Below are positions 1 to 12,232 of a stretch of 64,000 nucleotides of DNA, in pieces. How positions within the stretch are numbered: the first letter of the stretch is position 1; each line of letters starts with the position of its first letter. The notes under the pieces were generated by a model. The model did no database searches, was not told where the DNA came from, and worked only from the letters and a program-made list of their open reading frames with translations. Position numbers and translations under genes: made by a program. The DNA is from Rhabdophis nuchalis (lineage: Eukaryota; Chordata; Lepidosauria; Squamata; Natricidae), in contig CM077643.1 in the NCBI GenBank assembly GCA_039707465.1, positions 373,656,419 through 373,720,418 of the forward strand, read 5' to 3'.

Positions 1-137
1 AACCTGTTTCTGTAGGTTAGTATTAGAGGTCCTTTTTCAATTGTGTCTGATTCTCAGAAACTGCCTAGAGAATTTGCTGCAGTTTTCCTGACAAGGTTTC
101 ACAGAAGAGGTTTGCTGTTGCTGCTTTCCTAGAAATG

Positions 138-265
138 AGAGAAAGGGACTGGTCCAAAGTCATCCAGTGGCTTTGTGCCTAAGATGGAGCTAAAACTCAA
201 GGTTTCGAGCCAAAGCTCAAGGTTTCTTGATTTCTAGCTGTTAGATAGTCATTCCATAGGGCTAC
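138..265 (-). repeat. MIR/CORE-like tRNA SINE fragment
   Basis: The phrase ACTGGTCCAAAGTCATCCAG and the following CCTAAG...GAGCTAAAACTCAAGG are the reverse of the central part of the squamate MIR-like SINE seen at 48830. A local 20-base duplication (GAGCTAAAACTCAAGG / GAGCCAAAGCTCAAGG) interrupts it. It is an old, diverged copy inside the GATA4 intron. Confidence 0.6.
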
Positions 266-1239
266 ACTATCTGGCCTGCAAAAATCCAGACAAGCACTGG
301 ATTGGGGTGCCCCATCCTTTTGCAACATGATCAATAGTAATCCACATTTTTGCAACCCAGACTTTGTAGACCAAGCACAGAACTCCAATAGGAGACAACC
401 GCAACATGAAGAAAGAATGGACTAAGGGAGGTAAAAGCCACTGCTCTCAATTGAGCCATGCCTAACTCAGTGGCAGTGGAATGCAAAGAAATAAGAGAAT
501 CTTGGCCCGTGCATAGTTGATAGCATTCAGTTTAAGTGCTGGGACTTTGAATTTACTCCTCCCCACATATTTTTATATTTTTTAAATTCTTTGATAATGT
601 TCCCTAAAATGGGTCATTCTCTTAATGTACCTTTGACGTCATTTCAAAGGCTCCCACACCCTCTTCAACTAGAATGCTGTTTTAAAACATTTAAAGGCAA
701 TTTCTAAAAAGAAAGTATGGGAAAGGCAGATCTTTCAATAAAGGGAGGGGGGAGTAGAGGCTAGAGAAACTGAAAAAGCTGGGAAAAGACTAACAAAAGC
801 TTAGCTGGGAGGTGTAAATTCTGAAGCTCCCTTTAACTACTGAGGTTAAACGTCTCCATTTGCAAGAAAGAGTCTGTTTTCTTGAAGAACAGGGACAAAG
901 AGCCCTTCTGAATCTAGACAGGATCTATGAAAACTTTCCAAGAAGATCACACACAAAAAAAGCATGAGGGGGAGAGCCATCCCCTCTTGGTTCCAAGCCT
1001 CTCCTACCCAAAAAACATATTATCCCTGGATAAGAACATTACATTCAGCAATCATGGCTAAAAATAGGATGGTTATCATGATCATTTTTCATGCATCAAA
1101 AAAAATGCAAGGGAATGTAGGAGCATAAGTTATTCCTTTCCTCCACCACTCATTGTCATTCAGCCAGCAAACTTCTCTACTATCTGCCTATTTGGGACAC
1201 AGAACTTGCCACATGCCCACATCCACATATAGACTAAAG

Positions 1240-1367
1240 CAGAGGTCTTCAAACTTGGCAACTTTAAGACTTGTGGATTTGGTGCTTCAACTTCCAGCTC
1301 TGCTGGCTGGAGAATTCTGGGAGTTGAAGTCCACAAGTCTTAAAGTTGCCAGGTTTAGGGACCCCTG
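1240..1367. mobile_element. Palindromic hAT-type MITE with 8-bp TSD
   Basis: It is a nearly symmetric element. The left arm CAGAGGTCTTCAAACTTGGC is mirrored by the right arm ending AGGGACCCCTG, with complementary CTTTAAGACTTGTGGA and TCCACAAGTCTTAAAG internal arms. It is flanked by perfect 8-bp direct repeats GACTAAAG at 1232-1239 and 1368-1375. An 8-bp TSD and CAG...CTG ends indicate the hAT superfamily. It has no coding capacity. Confidence 0.85.
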
Positions 1368-3275
1368 GACTAAAGTATCTCCATGCAAGAAGTGACAAGA
1401 TTTCTGTAGTTACCATTCTTACATTGAGGAACTCCATATCAATGGGTGAAATATTTTTTCCCTGTTATTCTAAGACAGATATACATTTTTGCCCTAGCAA
1501 CAGTGATCATTTCTCATTTGACTTAAGGACCCCCTCCCATTTTTTTTAAATCATGGATGAGTGTACTGGATCACAGCATGGGCCTATCCACCAGGTTTAG
1601 TTTCCTGTTACCGATTTCCAACATTTAGTTCAATATATAGCTCAGCAGGATTTATCCACTCTCTAATCTACTTTCAATGTCAAGGTTTAACTCTTGAAAC
1701 GGAAAAGTAAATAAAACTAAAGGTAAATGAAACTCACAGTATGGACAGAAGGCCTTTCTTTCACCAATAAGCCATTTATTCAAGCAACGTATGAAACCAA
1801 AGGAAGAATAGATGTCCCAGCACTCTCTCCTTTTATAGATGGAGACTTACTTATTAGCAGTTTACTTTTAAGGCTCCTAGGTAAAAGGATGCTAATGAAG
1901 CAGGACTCAGAACAGTTGGCAACTAAGTATTAAATCTGGCTGGCACCTTGATCTCAAACGTCCACACTTGGTTCCATAAAGCTTAAGGTTCAATTGGTCA
2001 TTAACACTGGAGGGACCAAGCCCCACTATTAGCACAGTGTCAAAATCCCTCCCATTGTCTTCTGGTTTATGGCAAAAGGCTGAAGCCATATAAATGTCAC
2101 AATCCATGGAAATACAAGCTACAGGAGCCAACGCTCCCCTGCTGCTCATAGAATGGCTGCAGTTCACCAACATGTAAAAAAAAAAAAAAAAGGAGCAGAA
2201 ACGTGCAGGAAAATGCAGAGCAAAGACTCTGCTTAATAAACAGGAGAAATGTGGTTTGAAAAAAAATCCAAGCCCCTGAGAAAAAGGTCATCATGTGTCT
2301 AGCTTTCCAATCTGTCCCATTTAAATTGTTTTGGTAGCATGGAAGTTACCATGAAAGCTACATTTGACGACTTTGTATGCCATTGTACTCCATCTGTGAT
2401 GGTTGGGAAAAGAGAATACAACATACAGAAACACACACACACACAGCATCGGAAGAAAGCAATGGCAAACTACTTTGCTATTATTCCCAAAGTGATTGAT
2501 TCATAAGGAATCACTCCCAACTCAAAGGAGATTTCCCCCTGTAAAATATTAATGTAATATCAACTTCCAGAAAACATGTGGACTTCATTATTAATGTTAT
2601 CTCTGTAGGGTTACTGCTTAGGAATGCCTATGTTGTGTGGTTTTAAACTATGATTTTGAAATGACTGGTAATATGGGGAGTACGTTTGTGCCTCGAATAG
2701 CAACAGAACATGAATGAATGAAAAGAGGGTAACTAATAAGCTCTTGAACATTTCTGAAAATCAGTTGGTGTTTTAAGAATATATTGGAATAGAAATAGGG
2801 CAAGTTAGAGATTCTCCCTGGATAATTTATCAGACAAGTCCATTTTTTTTTCTAGACCAAACCTTCTCAAAAAGTTGACATTGCCAGAATAAAACTGAAT
2901 AAGAAAACTCTATAAAGGAAATGGGTCAGAAAACTAATGTGACTAAACTCAGTTGGTGTTGCAGAGTGCCAGAACCAAACAGACAGCAATTACCATACTT
3001 ATTTCTTATGAGACACTGTTCTTGTCTAGCGGATTCAGATTTATGATCCTCCTTGAAAGTTACAGTTACAGTACTCAGGATCCTGACTCCTGATGTCAAA
3101 CCACTAACCATTTCCAAATTTTAGCCACCTACCAGAAGGTCAGGTTATCTGAATCACCTCCATACCATATGCATATCAATGTAACCTATTTAAAATGGGT
3201 TATATTTGATTAACATATCACTGGTTAATTAAAGTCCTTCATCTCATAGCCTTACAATAATTCTAGGCATCTAAT

Positions 3276-3353
3276 TATATTATAATCCCGCCGCCCTGGG
3301 TCCTGTTAGAGAAGGGCGGGATATAAATTGAATAAAATAAAATAAAATAAATA
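3276..3353 (+). mobile_element. Short L2-like LINE 3' end with AAAAT tail
   Basis: The GCCGCCCTGGGTCC...GAAGGGCGGGATATAAATT block is the hallmark 3' terminus shared by the longer L2-like copies at 27.3 and 57.5 kb, followed by AATAAAATAAAATA. It is flanked by 12-base near-direct repeats (TAGGCATCTAAT at 3264-3275 and TAGGTATCTAAT at 3354-3365), consistent with a severely 5'-truncated retroinsertion. Confidence 0.75.
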
Positions 3354-3650
3354 TAGGTATCTAATACAATGATTCTAGGCATACTGTTGGGTTAATTTAT
3401 TTAATGGAGTGTTGTGAGGGATAAATAAGCCAGAAATGCTATTTACATTATAAAAATGAAATTAGAAATTAGAAATGTTTGAATCTTTTGGAAATAAAAG
3501 TGTAGAATAGAAGTAAATAAATTAGTTTATCCAACATGTTTGGTGTTAGATTTGTCAACCTTATATACTGTTTCTCTTCTGATATAATGAAAAAAAGCCC
3601 CCATTCTAAACTAACTCTCTCCTCCCAATCCCCCAACCCTCCTCCAACTC

Positions 3651-3745
3651 AGCCAGAACTGAAGAAGCTTCTTGGATGAGAAGCAAAATGTCTTCAAAGA
3701 AAAACAAAGTCTAGTTGTGCTTCGAAAGAGCACCTTTGGGACAAT
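3651..3745 (+). repeat. Repeat with hammerhead-like core (possible Penelope-like element UTR)
   Basis: The text CTGAAGAAGCTTCTTGGATG continues with GAGAAGC, A-rich sequence, TGTCTTC and a later CACCTTTGGGACAA. The same block recurs at 5838 and, reversed, near 5540-5620. A 7-bp stem (3667-3673 with 3678-3684, one G-U pair) closes a GGAT loop right after CTGAAGA. Assignment to Penelope-like elements is from memory of similar vertebrate repeats and is tentative. Confidence 0.5.
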
Positions 3746-4799
3746 CAATATGAAGGGTTTTTTTTAAAGGTTTTTTTAAATGTTAGATTACAACTGCTGC
3801 TGGAGGATGATAGGAGTATGGTCCAACTCATCCAAAGAGCAACAGACTGGGGCATACTGATTAAAAGGAAAAATGCAAAAAAGAAAAAAAATCAGGGAGA
3901 GAAAAGAATAAGCAAATCCCATCGTTACATTACAGATAACAGTTGTATTTATGGTAGAGGGGGGAATTTTCCTTTGCGATAACTAATCTTATATGTATAG
4001 AAAGAGCTTCCATGCATAGACATTCTCTTCCAACCTTTCTACAGAATTTATCTGTTGAATTGGCAAACTACTGTATATTTTCATTGTGATGCCTTAGGGC
4101 AATTTTGGAGAATATACAATAAACCAACATGTTAAATGAAAAGATTTTTCTCCACAAATTTCCCCCACTGGACTTTCTGACATCTTAGGAGAAGTGCTTT
4201 GCATCCTTCATCCAGCATAGCTGCTACATTCTCTCATTCTTCCTGTCTTCTTTGTTGACATTCTCCATGCGATGTCTTGTAGACCTCTTTAGGAACTGAA
4301 AAATATAGTGATGCTTATAGCAGTTCAAGGAGAATGAAACTGTGATTTTTTTTTTATAATTCTGATCTACCTGGAGTCACCCAAAAGTCCAGAATGTTTT
4401 TTTTAAATATACTATTCAATAAAGTATCTTTTAAATCAGATGAATATATCTTATCTTCACTTTTTGGAAAGCATGTTCTTCATCTGGAAAAGGTAAATTC
4501 TTAATTTGAAAATCATAAGATTTAAAATAGCACTTTTTCCCAGTGAGCAATTGGCACAATATATAGTCCACACTTTTCATGTACTTAAAATACCAACACT
4601 CTGGTACTATTTTCACATTAAGAATCTTTGCTTTATTCACTGCTGCAGTCATTGCTACTACTGTTAAAATACTAAAAGGTAATTTCTACTTCCTTTACAC
4701 TGCATGAATCTAGTACAATGTTAAATTATAGCCATACTTTCAGCAGATGCACTGGATTAAGAAACTATTTAGCTAATTATGCCATTATTTGTAGTGGCT

Positions 4800-5280
4800 T
4801 AAATGCAGTCAAAACACCCAGACCATACACTGATACATGTTAACAATATAAGAAAACAATTGATACATGGATTTTTAAAAGGAGCCTCAAAGCAAAACTG
4901 GCAATATACAAAATATAGAAGGCCTCTCTGGCACTTGCTCAACAGCTGTCTAACAACTTTGACTTCAACACACAGTGGAAAGCCAAATGGGCTGCTACAT
5001 GAAAGGTGCCAAGTTTTGACCTTCCTCACCAGCATTGGTCAACTCTGAACAGGATCTGCACGCAACATGGTGTCTGCCAGGACTCATTGTTTAAGTGGGG
5101 TCTTGTCTCTACCCCCTCAGTGTGACTGTGGTGCTCCTCGACAAAATATCCATCACATTATGTCCAAATGTCCATCAAGAGCTTGAGCCACCCTGTCCTT
5201 GGATGGCTGGGTGGACTGGACATCAACATTTGAACTATAACTCCATGCATTTGCCATACACTAAATAAATAAATAAATGG
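4800..5280 (+). pseudogene. Degraded non-LTR retrotransposon ORF end, BovB/RTE-like
   Basis: Translating through a frameshift near 5050 gives CDCGAPRQNIHHIMSKCPSRA at about 5119-5181, a Cys/His cluster (CDCG-X9-H-X4-KCP) typical of the last part of RTE/BovB-type ORF2. WLDGWVDWTSTFEL follows, then an AATAAATAAATA tail at 5262-5277. Stops and frameshifts make it non-functional. The clade is a best guess. Confidence 0.5.
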
Positions 5281-5539
5281 CAATAGAGACACATAAACCA
5301 AAAGACATTCAAATACCATTGTCTGACAATATTTTTGAATAGCACCTATTTACTGCCTAAATTTGAAACTATGCATTTCACAAGGTAAGAAAGAATATTT
5401 CCTTTGTGCATAACTATATTTCTAAAGATGAAAAATTTGAAAAATCACTGCCAAATTCCGACTATATGGAATGTTCCAATGGGACCAGCCTTGTTTAAAT
5501 GTATGGATTTAACATTAAAATAACATCTTGTATCTGTAG

Positions 5540-5625
5540 CGATTCTCAGTCATTCAGGTCATGGTTGTCCCAAAGGTTTTTTTTCAAGGAGTCAACTAGA
5601 CTTTTTTGTTTTTCCTTTTGAAGAC
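5540..5625 (-). repeat. Inverted copy of the 3651/5838-type repeat
   Basis: Read on the minus strand it gives CTTCAAAAGGAAAAAC...AGTCTAGTTGACTCC...ACCTTTGGGACAACCATGAC, the 3' half of the repeat found forward at 5838-5935. The two copies lie as inverted repeats about 200 bases apart, an arrangement known for Penelope-like pseudo-LTRs. It is degenerate. Confidence 0.45.
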
Positions 5626-5769
5626 TTTTAGCTATGCAATTTGGGATGAACACCCCTCAAATGGTGTGGGGGTATGAACAGATTTCCAGAAAAAATGCAG
5701 TCTACAGGAACCATTCACCCTATTCCTGAGGACACAGACAAACATCCAAGCAGCCTCAACAACTCTATA

Positions 5770-5935
5770 AAAGGATGCAAATGACCAGTTGTCTGCAAGA
5801 ACTACAAATCCTTCCATTCCCCACCATCCAGTCAGAGCTGAAGAAGCTTCTTGGACAAGAAGCAAAATGTCTTCAAAAGAAAAACCAAGAAAGCCCAGTT
5901 GCCTCCTGGAAAAAAAACACCTTTGGATCAACATC
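5770..5935 (+). repeat. Second copy of the hammerhead-like repeat
   Basis: CTGAAGA at 5838-5844 is followed by a perfect 7-bp stem (GCTTCTT 5846-5852 with AAGAAGC 5857-5863) closing a GGAC loop, then AAAATGTCTTC and a 3' block GTTGCC...CACCTTTGGA. The arrangement CUGANGA - stem - GAAA is that of a hammerhead core, with the GAAA position decayed here. Confidence 0.5.
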
Positions 5936-6428
5936 TTGTATCCTCCTTGATTTCCTTTGCATTATTTGCTTCTAGTTCAGTTTTGCTTTCACATATTAAG
6001 TTTTAAAAAGTCGGGCAACTGCAAAAAAAAGGGGGGGAAATTTGCAAAAGAAAGCGATTGAGCTTTGTTTACATTATCTGCAAGGCTGGACATTCCTAAA
6101 AGAACCAATTTTCAACCAGAAGTAATACAGAAAACCACTTGTTGGCATACAAGCAAAAATAGAGCTGGGTGTGTAGTGCTAAGGATCTATGAAGTAATAG
6201 AACAAAAGTATAAACAGTAGGAATCTCCGAGTGATACTGTATATGGGACAATTCATTTATTCCCTTTATTGTATTTATTTGCTTGTTTTTATAGGTTTCT
6301 CAATTCCTAAACAACTCTGGACAGTTTACAATACATATAAAATATCTGTATGATAACTATTTTTAAAAAAATCTAAAATTCAAATCAAAAGGCACATGTG
6401 TTAACATAAAATAATAATAATTTTTGAA

Positions 6429-6565
6429 CCACATGTTTTTGCAGGTAGTAGTCCTCAATTTACAGCAGTTCACTCAGTGATTGTTCAAAGTTACAACGGC
6501 CCTGAAAGTGCTGTGAGTCACGACCATTTTTCACATTTCAAAAATTGTGGTCGTATGTTGAGGCC
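6429..6565 (+). repeat. Partial MITE of the TAGTCCT-TIR family
   Basis: CAGGTAGTAGTCCTCAATTTACA at the left edge and short blocks such as GTTCAAAGTTACAACGGC and GTCACGACCATTTTTCACA match parts of the longer copies at 13146 and 49733. It is truncated and internally deleted. Confidence 0.6.
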
Positions 6566-6929
6566 TTCCTATACATGATCTGGACTGGGCCTGTTTTACC
6601 CTACGTTGGAATGCTAGGAAAAGAGGAATAAAATGAGGCAGCACCTCTAGCAGATACAAAATGCATCCTTTAGTCACTGAAGGACCCAGAAGCCCCAAAT
6701 ATCTGGGATTAATAATTAGATCTCCAAGAAAAAGGATGAACACCATGAAGCAAATTCAAAGCCTTATTGAATACTTTTCATGCTAAGGATTTTTTAAACC
6801 CCCTCTTTGTTTTTTTCTTTTGATAAAGTACACAGGGGTCTGATGTCAGAGAAGGATCCATATTGCTCCAGCATCAAGGGATCATGTGAGATGGACTGAG
6901 CCTTCCATGGTCATTCAGCAGGATTTAGA

Positions 6930-7045
6930 TCAGGGTGGGCAACTAATTTTCCCAAAGGGCCACATGAAAACTGAGGCTGTTGTGGAGGATCACACCCCAC
7001 TCACTACCACCACCCCTCCCCCACTGCCTCAGGCTGGATAGAGAC
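6930..7045. repeat. Probable hAT fragment
   Basis: CAGGGTGGGCAACTAATTTT followed by CCCAAAGGGCCACATGAAAA resembles the terminus of common reptile hAT elements. The other end was not found, so this is a low-confidence partial copy. Confidence 0.35.
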
Positions 7046-7779
7046 AGCCAAAGAGTTAGAAATGAGCCACAGATCCTAAAATGCCCAGGTCTCATGTAGA
7101 TCATGGTGCAAATAGAAATTGAAGTTTAACATTCTGGTTCATTCTGTATAAAAAAATAATCTGGGGAAGATAATCTCCAATTTAATCTGACCCAACAATG
7201 AAGGCTTCAAGGAAGAAAGACACCAAATTCTATCCAGAATGAAATTCTAATTATCGCAGATAAATATCTTAAAATGGAAATAATTCATAATATTGCAAAA
7301 TAATATCAATCCTATCTAAATAAAATTCCATTTAAATCTTTCCATAAAAAAAAAACAAATCAAACAAACCCTTAATCTTTCTTCTCTTCCCCTTAAATCC
7401 TTACTGAAGAAAAACCTATGATCTTATTTACAAGTAACACCTCTGCCTGACTGCCTAGGGGCTCCTGGTGTTTCATTTAAATATGTATAAGTGAGAAAGA
7501 AAGGGAGGCTTTTCCATAGAAATTTCCCTATTCTTCTCAGCTTGCAAAAGCAAACACACGTGTGTAACTTTTGCAAAGCTCAGCCTCATTTGCAGACTAA
7601 CATAGTGCCCCAGTCACAACAAAACACGATTTGCCAGAATAGATGTGATACAGGTCCCTGTGCTGGGTGTGAATGGAAAATTTGACCCACTACATCATGC
7701 AGCATTACAAAGTTACAGAAATTGCCTGCTATTAAGAGACAGACCAAAGGAACAACGGTAATAAGATGAGAAGATGAGG

Positions 7780-7978
7780 AAAAAAAAGATGATTGAATAT
7801 ATAGACTATACAATGTAATCTTTTTATATGTTTATCCTTTACCTTTAAAATTGTAAACTTATGAAGTTTGGGGAAAGCCACCACCAACGGCAGGGAAGCT
7901 ACCAAAATGTTACCTGTACCCTACACCTTTTTCCCTTGTAAAATTTTTTGAAAACCAATAAAATACTTTTTAAAAAAA
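7780..7978 (+). repeat. L1-like 3' terminus with polyadenylation signal and A-tail
   Basis: The segment ends AAAACCAATAAAATACTTTT followed by A-rich sequence, i.e. an AATAAA signal close to a short poly(A). The upstream sequence looks like a LINE-1 type 3' UTR rather than a gene. A processed pseudogene tail is an alternative; no coding match was seen upstream. Confidence 0.35.
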
Positions 7979-10705
7979 GATGAGAAGGAATAAGATCTTG
8001 AACGAAGTTCAATTCCTGGTAATTTTGTGGGAACAGCTATGTAGTTTACTTGATAACAATATAGAAATGATTTGTTTTGGAGGCTATTTTTCACTTCCAA
8101 CTTAGCATTGTAGTATTCCTTGAAAATCTTCCCTTGAAAATCTAGATTGATTCTTACTATTGCATTTCTTTCTGAACCCAAATCTCATCAGAACTGAATT
8201 TCATTGTGCTAAACACAGTCCTTAATTTCTACTTATCTAGTCTCCAATACTATCAGCAACTTTGGGTAAGAATTGCTCAATACAAAAAACAGCATATTAG
8301 ATCAAATCAAAGGCTTATCTAAACCAGCATCCTGTCCCGGGATAACCAACCAGATGTTTCTTAAGTAGGAAATGAACTAATTATATCTCCCTCCCCCAAT
8401 GTTTATGTTCCCCACTACCTAGTATTGTGCTGCTCTGATCTCTAAAAGGCCGGCCACCTATAACACTGGCCTGACTAAAAGCTGAAATTGTAGTTTAGTG
8501 TCACTCAGACTACTGTAAAGTTCTCCAATCCACTATCTAAAATTTTAATTGAGAGAGAAGATTGAAAGAAAAAATGGCCCAGACACACACAACCTTCATC
8601 CCAATTTACAGCATGTGTACTTTCAAAGGGTTCACCTTAGAGGCCAACTGTGATGTCCATTTGGCACCTATCAACATTATCTTTTCTTGCCCTGGTAGGC
8701 GTGCCAGATTTAAGGAACTACAGTATGGTTTAATTCCTGACAATGTATGCTTATTTATATTGGGTTTTACTAAGCTACCAGATTGTTTAATTTATTTCAA
8801 AATTATGATTTTATATTGACCTATTCTGTAAATCATTCTAATTCCTGCTCCTGCTGAAAAATAAAATAAAAATATTTAGGAACATTAATTTAATTAAATA
8901 AATCAAATCTTTTTAAAAAAATAAGATAAATGTAATAGAAGTTTAGTGAAACTGGTTTATTCGTGTAAAAACAGACTGACGTAATGATCAAAAGGGTCAC
9001 AAGGAAAATGAGACCTGGATTTTTCATTCCTTTCCACCCTTTAGAATTATTTCCTCCAATCAATAATTATTTTCTCCCAATTTTAGGTGCTTAATTTTGT
9101 TCCATTTCTAGAGGAGGGCATGAATGAAAGAAAAAATCCCTCAGCCAAATTGATTTGGACGTACATAAAACTAGCAATCAAAAAAATGGCTCAACTCAAT
9201 TCACAACAAATGCTAGTGTGATCTAGTGGTCAGAATAACTAGTCAGTTTTGGAAAACTAAGATTCAACTTTCCACCTTCTGATGAAAAACTTTGGTTAAC
9301 CCTGAACCATCCTTAGCCATTTCTGTTTCAACCTAACCAACCACTTAAGGTTATTATAATGTTTTTAAAAAAGCAGAAAGGCAGTTAATTATCTTGTCCC
9401 CTGACCTTCTTAAAAGAGAAGCAGAAGAAAAGCAAACTAATAGGAAAGCTGACTGCATCATCACAAGAAAGTATTTCTAGAAGCCTATCCCATTCTGTTG
9501 CCCTCAGGTTGAAAAGGATTATGGGACTTAAAGTCCAATACATCTGAAAGGCTGGGAAATAGTACCTTATAGGATGGTAGCCTAATCAAACAAATGATGT
9601 TAAAATCTTAACTTCCTTTTTCTTTCCCTCACTTCCCTCTCTCCTTCTCTATGAATGGGAGCAGAAACATTACTAAATACATGAATCCAGGAAGAGAGGA
9701 AGAGGAGGAAGAGGGAGGGAGAGAGAGGGGAGGTTGAAAAGATATGGTGACTGGCTCCTTTTTTGGCCTTAGTGATAATAAATTGCAAGTCTATAAAGTT
9801 AAAGTCCAGGAAGATTTCAGTGTTTTGTGCAATAACTGTACTGCACTAGTAAAGCAAAAGTGTTATAATGCCACTCATATTAAATATGACAAAGATAAAG
9901 TATGCTACAAATTTGTGATGTAGTGTTATGAGGTTTTCAAACTTATGGATCCTGTTAATTAAAAAAATAAAATTCCTGAAATTCTGATCAAGGCAAACCT
10001 CTAGTGATAGGAAATGTGCAATAAAATGAAACTTATTTATTAATCAAATTAATCAAAAAAATCAAAATTATCAATCAAACTTGTGTTCATTCTAATCAAG
10101 GTATGCCTATTTATACACTGAAGTTATCTGAATCGGATAGATTCTCCCCCAAAACTTCCATTTCACCTTTTTCAGGGGAGGGGGGAAGGAGGCAGAGTTG
10201 GGACAGGAGACCTTTGCAGATGGCAGGATCCGCATTCACCCAAAGACAGTCATAGCTGCATGGCTAAGGCGTTTTCCAAGGGAAAAATTGTGGCAATCAT
10301 TTTCACCCTGCCATTGCCTAACTTTCAGTCTCATTCAGAATGATGTCACATCCTGAGCCACTAAAACTGTGAGAGTGAAGCTTTTGAATATCAGATGACA
10401 AGCCCCACTATATCTTGGCCATCCTTGGCTGCATCTATGTGAACTGTTCTTTTCTCCCTTACTCTTTCATAGAACTTTAGGATTCTGCAGAACTTAGTTT
10501 GAAAACCCTGTTGTAATTTGTGTATACTTCCTGGTCCTTGTAGACCGTGGGCTAATTTGAACTTCAGATTTACATTCACTCCCTCTGTTCCATTGCGTTT
10601 AATCAGCAAGCGAATCTTGATAACTCTTAACTGAAACCAAAGTAAAATAACTCATCTCATAACTAAAGAATGTTGAAATAAGATTACAACAAGATTTCAT
10701 AGGTA

Positions 10706-10777
10706 TTGTGTGTGTGTGTGTGTATGTGTGTGTGATTGTGTTTTACACACAGACACAGACACACACATACACACAAT
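10706..10777. repeat. Self-complementary (TG)n / (CA)n microsatellite
   Basis: A (TG)n run with one TATG interruption is followed, after GATTGTGTTTT, by an (AC)n run. The two halves are reverse complements, so the tract can fold into a hairpin or adopt Z-DNA. Confidence 0.9.
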
Positions 10778-11199
10778 ACTAGGCACATCATACCAAGTAA
10801 TGGATTGCTTAAAATCCTCAATTTATTTTTTCCAGAGAACCTATACCTGTGTCCAGCTTCTTCTAAGAATGTTCTTACGCACACACTATTCAGTTTTTCA
10901 AACAACAATAGAATGAATTTCTGCAGAAAAACATACTATTGTGTATCAACATTAATATGGTCACACAAAAAAAGAAGGTAAACACACAGACCCTGGCTGA
11001 CTGAAGATTAGAATGGCAGCACTTCCAACAGTCCATAGGTTACCAATTCATCACTGAATGTGTAAGATGATAATTTATAATTTATTTTTTTAAAGGATTC
11101 CTAGACAAATGTACACGAAGCCCTTTAACTGATTTACAGCTGAATAGGCAGGAATAACTTTGCTCAAAACAGACAGTATCCTTCTGCATTATTCCAAAG

Positions 11200-11283
11200 C
11201 ATGGCTTCTCAACCTTGGCTAGCTGAGGAATTCTGAAATTTGATGTCTACACCACTTAAAGTTGTCAAGGTTGAGAAACACTG
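11200..11283. mobile_element. Short hAT-type MITE with 8-bp TSD
   Basis: The arms CATGGCTTCTCAACCTTGGC and GTCAAGGTTGAGAAACACTG are inverted repeats of the family seen at 37289. The flanks TTCCAAAG (11192-11199) and TCCCAAAG (11284-11291) are an 8-bp TSD with one change. The central palindrome has largely been lost. Confidence 0.8.
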
Positions 11284-12232
11284 TCCCAAAGGTTATGCCT
11301 TTCTCAAAACAACCTGCAACATTTGTAGTGCCAACAAAGTATATTGTACAGGTGAGTACTTTGAGCCTTAATTGTTTAATCCATATGAACTAAAGCTTTA
11401 AAGTTATGATTTTTATGCAATACACTTTTAATAGTAGATTACAAATTGCTTAATGTTGCAAAGACCTCAAAGGTTAGTCTACGCCCTCCTTCTTCATTAA
11501 ATGATACAAAGTAATAAATATAACCATGATTATTTTGCTGCTTGTAACCTAAGCAAACAGTAGGTCTTTTTCAGTCCAGAATTATAGGATGGAGGAAGAT
11601 CATGGGGATAACAAGATATAAGCAGAAACAATCCCCAATGTATCCATAAGGGCTTCCTCCCAGATACAGTGTGACAGGACTGCAATTGTGATAGAATGAA
11701 GCTCACATAGGAAGCAGTTCACAAGTGCAGAAAATTATAAATAGGGTAAAAAGAAACAAGAACTATGTGGAATTGGAAGTTACAGAATTTCCCTGATTTT
11801 AATCTAAGGTGCATTTTTTAAAATGCACATGAGATCACCATATTGTTGATTCTTGATCCTTTTAAAAGACACATTTATGTTATTGGGACCAATATTGCTG
11901 GCTTCTAAAGCTGATGAAGAAGAAATTGTAAATACTATCTCCCTAAGTTCTTTTATTTATAGTATCTGCTAAATGAATTCCCATTCAAAGAAGTAAGAGA
12001 ATTGTCACACAACACTTCTGGAAAAAGGCTCCTCAAAAGACTACTTCACTGACAAAATGAGAAAAAAATGCATTTTGTTGATAATCTATATATGCTAAAT
12101 TGCTAAATTCACTGGTGAGCAGCCTACTATGTCTTATCTTTTAAAATTTTATCAATGTCATGCAATTCATCCCAGACTGAAAATAATAATGACCTTTCTT
12201 GGTATGATAAAGTTTAGATGATCCATTCTTAC

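Larger units (their letters stand above)
1..12232 (-). other. GATA4: GATA4 intron following the first coding exon (partial)
   Basis: On the minus strand this runs from the GTAAGA donor at 12232 to the window edge without reaching the zinc-finger exon. No frame in it shows a C-X2-C-X17-C-X2-C zinc finger. It is AT-rich and carries several old transposon remnants, listed separately. The stretches 270-1230, 1370-3270, 8000-10700 and 11290-12230 show nothing else I can name. Confidence 0.8.

Noticed and set aside
7780..7978. Processed pseudogene
   Set aside because: Only the poly(A) signal and tail are visible; the upstream sequence has no coding similarity, and a LINE 3' UTR is the simpler reading.
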